Below the pieces are notes generated by a model. It saw only the letters and a program-made list of their open reading frames with translations. It searched no databases and was not told the origin of the DNA. DNA of 43,799 nucleotides from CAZUQH01 sp964622465 (GTDB lineage: Bacteria > CG03 > CAZUQH01): contig CAZUQH010000005.1 in NCBI GenBank assembly GCA_964622465.1, positions 1 to 43,799 of the forward strand, in the 5' to 3' direction. This document shows positions 23,620 through 33,400 of the stretch, in pieces (the first letter of the stretch is position 1; each line of letters opens with the position of its first letter). Position numbers and translations under genes: made by a program.

Positions 23620-26178
23620 CTACCTTATTATTCCAAGTTTTCCGATAAATCTCTTTTGTCCTTTCGTCAGAGTGTCGTCCTTAGCAACGAAAATATAGAG
23701 ACCGCTTGCAACTGCATAACTATTATCATTTGTCGCAGACCACTGGAACTCTCCTATATCGTCTGCCTCAAGGTTATATCGCACAAGTTCTCCTGCAATA
23801 TTGTAGACGCATATCTGCGTGTTCTCGGTCAGATTCGTAAATATGATACCTGAATGCGGGTCCTCTGGAGAATATAGCCGGCCAGTTTCATCCTTTCCAT
23901 CATACGGCCGCCAGGGGTTGGGATAAACTACAACATTTGACAGGTCGTCTGCAGCTTGCCCGCGTGCCAGGAGACAAAAAATTGAAAGATACCGGACCTC
24001 GGCTCTGACGACGCCGGTATTGATATCCGGCTCATTAATTCCTCCGTCGCGAACTTCTTCCCAGTAACAATTTTCTTCGTTCAGGCGGTAAACCCTCAAC
24101 CTTGATACTTTCACAGGATGCTTATCTCCTTCGGAATAGTCAAGTATGCCGTCCCTGTTTTTGTCCGCAAAAGGTATTGATATTGTGAACAACTCATTGT
24201 TCAGCCGGTCAGGTTTGCCATCACGATTTGCATCCCTGTATATACTTGTTTTGCCTGCATCCGTAGCTGAGAACGAAACTATAGTGTTTGAAATATCCGA
24301 CACATCTTGATTTTCCTTGAGAAGCACAAGTTTACGAATCCCTGATGCGCCGGAATTTGCGGTTTCAATTGCCTTGTTCGTGTCACTAAGAGATTCTTGC
24401 TTAGATATTTCAACGCGGTTACATATTGAAACGACTGCCTGAGCTGTTGGCAGAGATTGCGCGGGAATATCCACTTCAATTCCTGTATTCTCATCCTGTG
24501 CGCCAATTCCGCGCGAACCCTTCCTTAAGAGCGTCTTCTCATGCGCCTGTGCCCTGTACCCCGCAACACCCAATGCTGACTTTGAAATGGTCGCTTTCGT
24601 CCAGTTCCCGTAAAATGCCATTATGGTGAAGTAGAAAGACGGACATGTTTCGCCATAATTGATTGAAACGAAATCTTCCTTTGTGCCGGGATAGGATGCA
24701 CGCAGTCGTCCCGATTTTGTTATGTCTTCCACCTGTCCTGCAGCGGTCACCTCACAGGTGGAGGTTAGAACAACATAGTGATGAGCGGGGCCAAGCGACT
24801 GAGAAGAACCAGGAGAAGTCCAGCAAAGTTCAACCATCCCTGTTTCATTTGCGGGAGATGTTTCAAGGTTAGCAACACCTGCCACATCCGAAAGCAATTG
24901 CCAATCAGGCAGGCGACCGGAAATATCCGGTGGAACACACATTATATGTTTAGAGAGTGCGGTGGTGGTTCCATCTAAAAGACAGGCAATTTTGTAGTAG
25001 TAACTGACATTGTTGGTAAGACCGTCGTTTACCCATTGGTAACCACCGGTAGAATAAACAAGCGCGTAGTTTTCATCAGGAGCCGTACTGCTTCTATAGA
25101 TGAGAAAATTACTTTGAGTTACGAAAGGATTTTGTTCCCATGTAAGGGTGACAGTTTGGTCTGATGCGGAACCTTTGAACACAAGAATCTGTTCCGGTAG
25201 AATTTCATCTACTGTTGGCACACCCCAGAAATCATACATATGGAGCACCCCTTTACCATTGTCCCTGACAAGCACTTCTCTGTATGGTTGTCCAGGAAGA
25301 GGGTCTGGCTCCGGAGTTTCTCCGCTTATGTAGTGGTAGCGGAGTGGTTCATGCTCATTTATTGGAAGAACCAGCATAGTTTGATACTCTCCACCGCTAC
25401 CAGAAAGCAGTAACTTCTTCTCGCCCATTAGAGGGTCTTGCTCCCAGTAAAGTTTCTCTTCCGGAGAGGCGTTTTTCTTGGTTAAATGAAAAACCACAGT
25501 GAGATATGGTCCAGGCACACCCCATGCGACATTTGAAAATTCACTCATAAGGAAATTATCGTACGCATCCACAGTCCTCATCTTGTAGAAATAGGTAGTC
25601 CCGTTTGTGAGGCCTGTGTCACTGTAAATGGAGCCGCCAACAAGTGTAGTTGTACCATTTACAAGGAGATAATTTGAACCATTGGTACTACGGTAGATAA
25701 GGTAACCCGCAATATCAAGAATCTTTTCTCCACCGAATGTTGGCTCAGTCCATTCAAGCGAACAGGTTGCGCTTGAAGGCACCACGCGCAGGTTTGCCGG
25801 CGGTCGCGGAACGCCTGACCAGTTATCGTTAACCGTAAGCGAAGTTACGCCATAGGGAACATAGACAGAGCGCACCCAGGTGACCTGCTCCCAGAGTTTC
25901 TTCGTCTCTCCTGCTACGGTTGTGTACTGGGCGGTGTATTTGTAGTAGTATGTCAAGCCGGGCTGAAGGTAGCGTACCGCCTCGTAAAGATTGTCGGGTC
26001 CGAGAGACATAGGGCAGGCAGTTACTTCCCAGTTGCCGAGGTCGCTACCTGCACCGGTGATGTATTTCTGAACAGACCGGAATGGTTCTTTCTCACCTGC
26101 GGCGAGCGGGCGCACCAACCCCATTACAAGCCCGCAAGTAAATAGTATGATGAGTGGTTTCAATTTATACGCACCCAT
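23620..26178 (-). CDS. Secreted FN3-repeat protein with FlgD-type C-terminal tail (852 aa)
   Basis: Predicted secreted protein from the ATG at 26178 (signal peptide PLIILFTCGLVMGLVRPLAAG); a GTG at 26208 is less likely. Residues ~30-110 form an N-terminal beta module (WEVTACPMSLG, YLQPGLTYYYKY). FN3 domains lie at ~115-215 (LEWTEP to YFYKMRTVDAYDN) and ~330-420 (LTWEQNP to YYYKIACLLDG), with a carbohydrate-binding-like module between them (VVFHLTKKNASPEEKLYWEQ). Further beta regions and calcium-type repeats (DANRDGKPD, DKNRDGILD) precede a FlgD tail (~755-852, VVYPNPWRPYDG, VYNIAGELVRY) ending KLGIIR. No catalytic residues are recognised. The tail resembles the detached fragment at 36153. It probably binds or displays glucan-acting enzymes at the surface. 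Confidence 0.72.
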   Translation of the reverse strand: MGAYKLKPLIILFTCGLVMGLVRPLAAGEKEPFRSVQKYITGAGSDLGNWEVTACPMSLGPDNLYEAVRYLQPGLTYYYKYTAQYTTVAGETKKLWEQVTWVRSVYVPYGVTSLTVNDNWSGVPRPPANLRVVPSSATCSLEWTEPTFGGEKILDIAGYLIYRSTNGSNYLLVNGTTTLVGGSIYSDTGLTNGTTYFYKMRTVDAYDNFLMSEFSNVAWGVPGPYLTVVFHLTKKNASPEEKLYWEQDPLMGEKKLLLSGSGGEYQTMLVLPINEHEPLRYHYISGETPEPDPLPGQPYREVLVRDNGKGVLHMYDFWGVPTVDEILPEQILVFKGSASDQTVTLTWEQNPFVTQSNFLIYRSSTAPDENYALVYSTGGYQWVNDGLTNNVSYYYKIACLLDGTTTALSKHIMCVPPDISGRLPDWQLLSDVAGVANLETSPANETGMVELCWTSPGSSQSLGPAHHYVVLTSTCEVTAAGQVEDITKSGRLRASYPGTKEDFVSINYGETCPSFYFTIMAFYGNWTKATISKSALGVAGYRAQAHEKTLLRKGSRGIGAQDENTGIEVDIPAQSLPTAQAVVSICNRVEISKQESLSDTNKAIETANSGASGIRKLVLLKENQDVSDISNTIVSFSATDAGKTSIYRDANRDGKPDRLNNELFTISIPFADKNRDGILDYSEGDKHPVKVSRLRVYRLNEENCYWEEVRDGGINEPDINTGVVRAEVRYLSIFCLLARGQAADDLSNVVVYPNPWRPYDGKDETGRLYSPEDPHSGIIFTNLTENTQICVYNIAGELVRYNLEADDIGEFQWSATNDNSYAVASGLYIFVAKDDTLTKGQKRFIGKLGIIR

Positions 26179-26228
26179 TCCATTCTCAATGTCGCACAAC
26201 AAATACACGAGCGAAGCATCTCACTTTA

Positions 26229-26246
26229 GCACGGGCAAACCCGTGC
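26229..26246. repeat. REP-like palindrome GCACGGGC/GCCCGTGC type
   Basis: GCACGGG-CAAA-CCCGTGC is a perfect 7-bp inverted repeat followed by CTACAAA. This form resembles intergenic palindromes I recall from many candidate-phylum and other genomes. It lies in the 160-base gap before the 852-aa gene, which holds three such structures. Confidence 0.6.
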
Positions 26247-26250
26247 CTAC

Positions 26251-26272
26251 AAATGTGCCGCCAGACACATTT
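26251..26272. repeat. Intergenic hairpin AAATGTG/CACATTT
   Basis: Perfect 7-bp stem (26251-26257 with 26266-26272) and 8-base loop. On the plus strand it is followed by TTTC, but no plus-strand gene would use it as a terminator. It adjoins the REP-like palindrome. Confidence 0.5.
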
Positions 26273-26300
26273 TTCTTAACGCCGCACGTGCCTCTGGTAC

Positions 26301-26330
26301 GAGATTCTTCGGCTTCGTCTCAGAATGACA
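26301..26330. repeat. REP-like repeat, GAGATTCTTC...CTCAGAATGACA type
   Basis: The segment begins GAGATTCTTCGG and ends CTCAGAATGACA, with inner ATTCT/AGAAT pairing. From memory, this sequence type is a dispersed intergenic repeat in many unrelated bacterial genomes. Only one copy is seen here. Confidence 0.5.
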
Positions 26331-26338
26331 GCGACCCC

Positions 26339-27394
26339 TTATGTTTCGTCTGTCCTGGGTAAATACACCCGTGTTATCTTACCCTGCACTTTGTATGGAT
26401 ATACCCTGCCATCCTCGTCCGCAGGTGTCAGCCACACCAGATGCCCGTGCTCGGCAACATAGTCCCAGTCCATATGTTCAACCTTGAAATAGACCGGAAT
26501 CTTCTCTGCTGTCCTCCCAGATGCCATCTGGGTATAGGTATCAGGTGAATCCGTAGCCAATGGACCTACCATTGCAAGGTTAGCGTCCACTACATTTGCG
26601 TTCGTAGTTCCCTTGTAGCAGTCAGAAGATGTCACCACATAGTAGTAAGTGTTACCGAGAATCAAGTTGGTGTCATCCCACTGTTGACCATAACCGGCAG
26701 TGCTGTAGACAATCTCATAGTAGTCAGTCGGCGATGTTGCCTTGTAAACATAGTACTTTCCGCCTGCGATTACATCCACCGGCTTGAACGCTTCATTGAT
26801 GGTACCCCAGTCGCTGTTCCACGACCATGACAGCCGTATAGTACTGGTAGCCAGAGGAACTGCTTCAACACTTGACGGTGCGATTGGAGTTGATGCCCAG
26901 TTGCAATACACAAAGTACTTACTGATGTCCTGTGGTATCTCCACTTTCCTCCGTGCGTCTCCGCCTATGCTGATGTAGGAACCATTGCCGTCGTCAGTTA
27001 CTGTCACTGATGACTGGGATGTGATAAACGCCTGGTCACCGCCTTCTGTTGGCACACAGTCGTAGTAAGTTGTCTTGGTCAACAAGCCGGTCGGTGCCCA
27101 TGTATCAGGTGACACTGCAAAGAACATGAAGTTGTATTTTCCGCCTGGTACCAGGCCAATCTGGTACTGGTAGGTGCCGTCACCAACCGGTGTCATTGTT
27201 GCCATCTGGTCATTTGTCATATCGGCACGACCTGGCTCATTCCATGCGCTGATGCTCGTCCCTGACTGGATACAGATTTTTTTGGTCAGGTCTCCATACT
27301 CTCCGCCAGCGCCAGAACCGTCAAGCGCAAAGCTCGTGGATGCCGCAAGAATTCCAGCCAGACCAAATGCTGCAACTCTCAGTAGTTTGTTCAT
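26339..27394 (-). CDS. Secreted protein, paralogue of the C-terminal repeats of the giant GH13 protein (351 aa)
   Basis: From the ATG at 27394 (GGGGGTGG Shine-Dalgarno) a signal peptide is seen (LLRVAAFGLAGILAASTSFA). An earlier GTG at 27448 also has a perfect AAAGGAGGTGA site and adds 18 residues, so the start is ambiguous. Residues ~30-165 form a beta module (SISAWNEPGRADMT, VPGGKYNFMFFA, TTYYDCVPTEGG, DARRKVEIP) that occurs twice more in the giant GH13 protein. Its YNFMFFA segment recalls the YKFVVDG of CBM48. An FN3-like domain (~165-285, KPVDVIAGGKYYVYKA) and a closing segment (PVYFKVEHMDW) also match the giant's C-terminus. No catalytic residues. A starch-binding role is inferred. Confidence 0.7.
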   Translation of the reverse strand: MNKLLRVAAFGLAGILAASTSFALDGSGAGGEYGDLTKKICIQSGTSISAWNEPGRADMTNDQMATMTPVGDGTYQYQIGLVPGGKYNFMFFAVSPDTWAPTGLLTKTTYYDCVPTEGGDQAFITSQSSVTVTDDGNGSYISIGGDARRKVEIPQDISKYFVYCNWASTPIAPSSVEAVPLATSTIRLSWSWNSDWGTINEAFKPVDVIAGGKYYVYKATSPTDYYEIVYSTAGYGQQWDDTNLILGNTYYYVVTSSDCYKGTTNANVVDANLAMVGPLATDSPDTYTQMASGRTAEKIPVYFKVEHMDWDYVAEHGHLVWLTPADEDGRVYPYKVQGKITRVYLPRTDET

Positions 27395-27414
27395 AATTAC
27401 CACCCCCTTTCTTT

Positions 27415-27428
27415 CTGGATTTTTCCAG
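27415..27428 (-). promoter_or_regulatory. Hairpin between two candidate ribosome-binding sites
   Basis: CTGGA-AAAA-TCCAG (minus strand) forms a perfect 5-bp stem between an upstream AAAGGAGGTGA site (GTG at 27448) and the GGGGGTGG site of the ATG at 27394. The two starts are in the same frame. It could influence start choice; this is inference only. Confidence 0.3.
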
Positions 27429-27482
27429 TTACTCTGTGTTTCACTCACTTCAGTCACCTCCTTTCCTTTCTATTAGCAAGTC

Positions 27483-30400
27483 CTACCATATCTTGACACT
27501 GACCCCAGTGCCATATATTCTTCGGCCGGGAGCAGTATTGCAGGCAACGAATATTTTTCTGTCGTCAATATATTCCACTTTGAAATATACAGGTCTCTTT
27601 TCCTCGGGCGTTGCGCTCGCATCACAAAAAGAAAACTCGGGTTCTCCTGTTCTGTATAGATTCGGTATTTGCATCTTCGTTGAATCACCGCAATAAGCAT
27701 CTGAGGAAACGAGAACATAAAAGTATTCCAGCCCTCTGACCATGCCGAGATTATCGCCAGGATTGTTCCGGTCATCGTCAACCCACTTAAAAACGCCGGA
27801 TGTAGAAGCCCACAGTACATATGGGCCTGCCTCGCTTACACTTGAGCGCCAGATATGATAAGCACCACCAGCAATAACATCAATTGCTTTGTTTTGCTCT
27901 CCTTGCTTTCCCCAGTAGCCATAAGGAACCCAGCCAATCCTGACAGAATATGAACTCATAGGATTTGCATAAAGCTCTGGTTCTTGAGGTGCTGCAGAAA
28001 AATTACACAAGACATACAGCGTTGTGCCACTGCTCAAGTTATCTGGAACATAGAGGAGGCGCCTGCTGTCTCCTGTCCCACCTACCGTTCCAAACCATGC
28101 TTTTCCGGGTTGTGTGACACTTACCGTAGAAGTTGACACAAGCATCCCTTCATCACCACTATTCGGCACTGTGTCATAATAAGTCGTTCCTGTCTGGATC
28201 CCTGATATGCTAAAAGTTGAATATGCAAACAGGATAAAATTATAGGTTGTTTGAGGGATAAGATTTACGGAAAATTCAAGCTCATCTGGATTTCCGGGGG
28301 GAGAGACCATATTTACGGCTCTACCGCTGGGAGTGAGATTTGACCTTCCTTCTTCGTCCCATGAAGAAACGGTCTTCCCCTCCTGAAACGCGATGGATTT
28401 TCTAACGCTTCGCCAGGTTTCGTTTGCATTGCTATTTACACGGATTTTTGTGACAACATACGAAGAGGTGGGGTATGCACTTACAGTAGAAGAAAGAACG
28501 CTATAATAATTATCGCAAATGCCACCGGGCGGACCCTTGAATGTGTCGGAGGAACGCATGAGGAAATAGTAGGTCACGCTATTTGTAAGACTATCAAATG
28601 TTTTAGAAAGAACAGAACCAGAAACTGTCGCTGTCAGTTTGTATGATGAAAAATCTCCTGGAGTATAAGTCGTCATGTAGATGTGATAAACGCCACCACA
28701 AACGACATCGGCTGCCTTCATTGCTTCGCCTGCACTTACAGGCACATTGTCAATAACAGTTGTCCATTCTCTACCATACGGCTGAGACCAATATAGAGTG
28801 ATTTTTTCGTTTCCCGGGACAGGTTGGATGTAAGTCGGTGCAGTAGGAGTTGACGCAAAATTTGCAAACACAAACCAGGTTGAACCATCCGGAAGAGATG
28901 AGGGAACCTGAATGACCCTGCGTGAATCCCTGTTTGCACTCACTCTGTCAAAATAACCTGTCTGGGGACCGGAAATAGAAGTAGAGGATGTAGAAACACT
29001 AAAGCAGCAGTGAGTATCGCCAGGAACCACATCATAATATTCCGAGTTTGCCTTAAGACCCTCAGGTGGCGTATTTGTCGTTTCTGCAAAAAATATGAAA
29101 TTGTAATATTCTCCCTTAAGAAGCGGAACTACTGTGCGGTAAGTTCCATCGTCCTTGTTTGCATCCATTTCCTTCTTGCCGTTTGTAACATTCGCTCTAT
29201 CACCTGAACTCCAAACAGATGTCTGTGTTGACGACATAACTGCAAGATATAGTTTTATTTTGCTTGAATCGCCCCATGGAGAACTTGAGAGACCCGCCGA
29301 ATATGGCACACCGAAATTGACATAAACCTGCTCACCCAAATACGCAGAAACAACTGTACCTGTTGTGCTTTCCAATTCAGGACTTCCGGAATCGCAAGAA
29401 CGAATTAAGAAACTATAGGTTGTGCTGGAATTTAGGCCCATAACAGTATATGGTTGTGAATAGCTGACTGGAGTTGAATTTACCTTGATATCAGGGTCCC
29501 CAGTACCATCGTTCCTGTAAATATTATAGCCAGCCAGGTCTTCTGCAGTTGTGTTCCTGTCCCAGTAAAGATACGCTTTACTTACTCCTGGATACACGGT
29601 AACACCTGATACTTCATCCGGGTTTTCTTCCCAGTTTCCGGAAACAGTTGTAGACGAAGTCGGTATAAGATATTCCCTTCTCCCTGAATTCGTATCAAAA
29701 TTTTGCTCTTTTGTTTCTAAGCAATTATATCCATATCTATATTGTATTGTTGTCCCTGAAATCATACCGAGTTCAATCTTATAAACATTTGTCACGCCTA
29801 TCCGTGTCATCGTACTTCCAGTGGTTAAATAAAGCGGTTTAGTATTTCCAATAATCGCAACATCTTCTGAGTTGATATTTCCAACATCAACTTTGAATGT
29901 AATCGGAACGCACCTTGCATAAACCTGTGTTGCACCAGAAGCATTCCCTGACGAATCAACCGCTACTAACTTGTAATAATAGGTTGTCTCCAAAGACGCA
30001 CCTGAGTCAGCATAGTATAATTCCACAGGTGATATAAGAGTGTCATTTAATTTGTTTGATTCAGAAGTGCTAAAACCAGATACAGTGGACCTGTGCAGAT
30101 TATAACCAGCGATGTCTCCCTCTGGATTCGGGTCCCATTCAATTCTTATTCCATCAAGACCATGCGTCCCCAGACCAAATACCTCAAGCCCTGAAGGAGA
30201 TTCAGGTGCCTGTGTATCTTCTTCTCTCGGATAATCAGAAACAACGGAAGAGTAAGAACTTTTCTTTTCTCTTCTGTCAGTCGCGCTGATTTTGTAATAG
30301 TAGGTGTTGTTACTAAGCAGGCCAATATCAACAAGATTTATTGCTTCTTTATCTCGTCTCGCTATCTCTACAAAACCTTCAGATGAACTGTATGAGGAGC

Positions 30401-33400
30401 GGAGGATAGTGTAGTAACTCAAATCTGGTTCTGCATTCTTTGTCCAGAAAACAGTAAGTTGGTTTGGTCCTGGAATTATTCCAACGCCACCTGGCGTTCT
30501 TGGAGGCCTGTCATTGTAATATCTCCAGACATTTGCTAATAACATTTCGCCGTTGCCTTCATCAATAATCTCTACATCAGGGACACTATTGTCTGTGAGT
30601 TCACCACGGCTTGAATCACTCAAGGAACCATCCAGAAATGCGTAACCAGCACTTCCTTCCCATATATCGTTTATTAGATATTTGTACTCAAGAAATGTTG
30701 TGTCATCAAATTCAAAAGTTCTCTGAAATGTCCCGTCACCGTTGTCCTCAAGTGGAACCTTTCCCCAGTAATCATTACTGAAAGCTAAAGCACCACCAGC
30801 AATAGTTACTGAACTTACACTTAAACCGCTATCTCTCGTATCAAGCCAGAAAGTTACTTTTATCGCTCGTGGAACAACAACAATTTCATTTGAAAGTGCT
30901 GACTTGTTCCCATTTCTGTCAACCGCACGAACGCGATAGTAGTAGGTCGTACCATTCTCAAGACGGTCATAGACATTGCCATCTGAGTCGAGTTTGCCAT
31001 CCAAGTTATTATCGTAAAAAAACGGCTTGAAGACCTCAAAAATTGGCTGTGGGTAAGAGTAATCTGGAATTGGTTGCCTGCTCCTGTAAATCAGATATGT
31101 TTGAATATCATCCTCAGTATTTTCCTGCCATGATAACATCACCGCCTGGTCCCTCGGTTTGGCGCTTAAGGATTTTGGTGCAGAAGGAGCAGTGTTGTCA
31201 ACTGCAAGAGTAAAATCAACGGTGTTATCACCAGGAGAAATTGTTTCATTTTTCCTATATATCTCATAACCAGGAGCCCATGCTTTTATTGAATGGTCTC
31301 CAGTGAGAACCCTTTCTATTGAATAGTTTCCGCCTGAATCTGCGGTTGTCGTCCAGTGACTCTTTCCGTCAACATCAACGATTGCATTTGGAACATTTAC
31401 AACACCAGAGACCGTTCCAGTGCTGTAACCGTTTTTAATCAAGATTCTTCCATAATGAGAATTGACCTGAATTGAAGAAATATTACCAATAGCATCTGTA
31501 TTAAATGTTTCGTCAGTAAGCCAGTCCTTATAAGTAGTGTTTTCATCACCTGTTCCAGCATCGTTCAGAGTTACATTACCGTTTGAGCGATTCATCATAA
31601 CAATTGCTTTCTGTCCCCAGCCGGTCCTGGAGAAAACAACAACATCCCCATCGTACTGCCCTCCGCTATACCATCCACGACTTTCTTTTTTAGGGTCGCC
31701 ACGAAGAGCGGGAAAATTTGCTCTTCCGTGAATTGTTTTCTTTAAGGCGCCTCTAACCTGGGACCAGGTAGAATCATTCAAACGACTCCAGGGCATAGGC
31801 CTGACATTTCCATCTCTATCCATTTTTGCTGGCTGGTTTCCATCATACGGTCCTTCCAGACCAAGTTCTCCACCATAGAAAAAGATTGGTGAAACACCGA
31901 CAGTAAAAGCTGTCATATAACCAATCTGCTGATGCCAGGGCGAATTGGATGACTCATCTCTACCACGGCTGATAAATCTTCTTTCATCGTGGTTTTCCAT
32001 CATTATTGGATTTATTGACCACTGGTTCTTGTTTGTTATCTGTTCATTATCAAGACCATTCCTTAAATCAATTGTACTGACTCCACCTCCTATCCCCCTG
32101 TCATAACCTGTCCCTGGCATTGCCCAGGAACTAATCCAGTACTCTCCTCCATTCTTATAACCCCCGCTTTTCATGTCCTCACCGCCGTGTATCATTGGTC
32201 CGTTGTCTCCTGTGAAATAATTGTTCCAGTAAACCCCTTCCGGTATTTCGCCCATTATGAATAATTGAGGGTCCCAGCGGTCAGTCAACTTTCTAAGTGC
32301 AAGGTTAAATTCTTTGTGCTCAAAACCATTTCCATATTCAGGAGGTGTATCATTCCAGAATTTTGGATTATCGTATCTGATTGCATCGCACATTGAGAAA
32401 TACCAGATTAAATTATTCAACCAGAAAGCACGTGCCTCTGCAAATTCCTGGATAGTTCCCCATCCGAATTGCTCCTGTCTGAAGAAATCAGGATTTTTTC
32501 TTGCTGTCGGAGAGTTCTTGCTTCCAACCTGACCGCAAACCCAGTCAACCATAACTTTTATATTATGATTATGGAGCGTCTTTACCATTTCAATATATTT
32601 AGAAGTTCTGCCAAACTTTGTTTCCTTCTGATATGCATCATCAATATTAAAACCCCAGATTCCTCCACCGAATTCTGTTGGAGGACCAAAATAAGCCATG
32701 TTTATTCCAAGGTCATTTAAGTAGCCAACTTTATCAATTACTCCTTGAAAATCGCCGCCATAATCATTGGTATCATTTATATCGTCATTTGAAGTATCGC
32801 CGTTATACCAGGCGTCAATGAACATGTTGTACAGAATATAATCAAGTGCTGATGGTGGAGCAGGAGAAATCCCTGCTTCTGGAGGTTGTGGCTCATCAGG
32901 AGGAGGTGTAAAATTCGCTTTTATTCCTCTTGCATCTGTTACTACACCTCTTGTTGAAAATGTTACAGAAAGATAATAATCAACAACCTTGTCCTGAACC
33001 TCAGTCCAGGTGTTCGTTCCAGAAGAAGTAATAACATCAACAATGTTTGAATTGTCCGCATCCCATTGTCCAATAGAGCCATCAGTTCCACCTTCGTTCC
33101 AGAAAGTTGCCACGGTAAAATTCACACTCTTTCCAAGGAATTTCTCTTTCCCGCCGAGTTTTTCAAGAGGCATCGCAACTTCATAAAAATAATTGTTATT
33201 GTTTTCCGAATATGCGCCGTATCTTGTATCTGTAAATAGCGAGTTTTGTGCACGCGTAATATCATTCCCTGTCACAACTTCAATAATCCACTCCCATGGG
33301 ACATCACCGGATACATAAGAATCCTCATATTGATTGTCCCTTCCTCTGAAAACTCTTTCAGTTGAGGCAAAGTCATTGTCAATCATAATCTGAACGAAAT

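Noticed and set aside
23620..26178. Possible glycoside hydrolase in the 852-aa protein
   Set aside because: No catalytic motif of GH13, GH57, GH31 or GH15 is visible; only FN3, beta modules and the FlgD tail.
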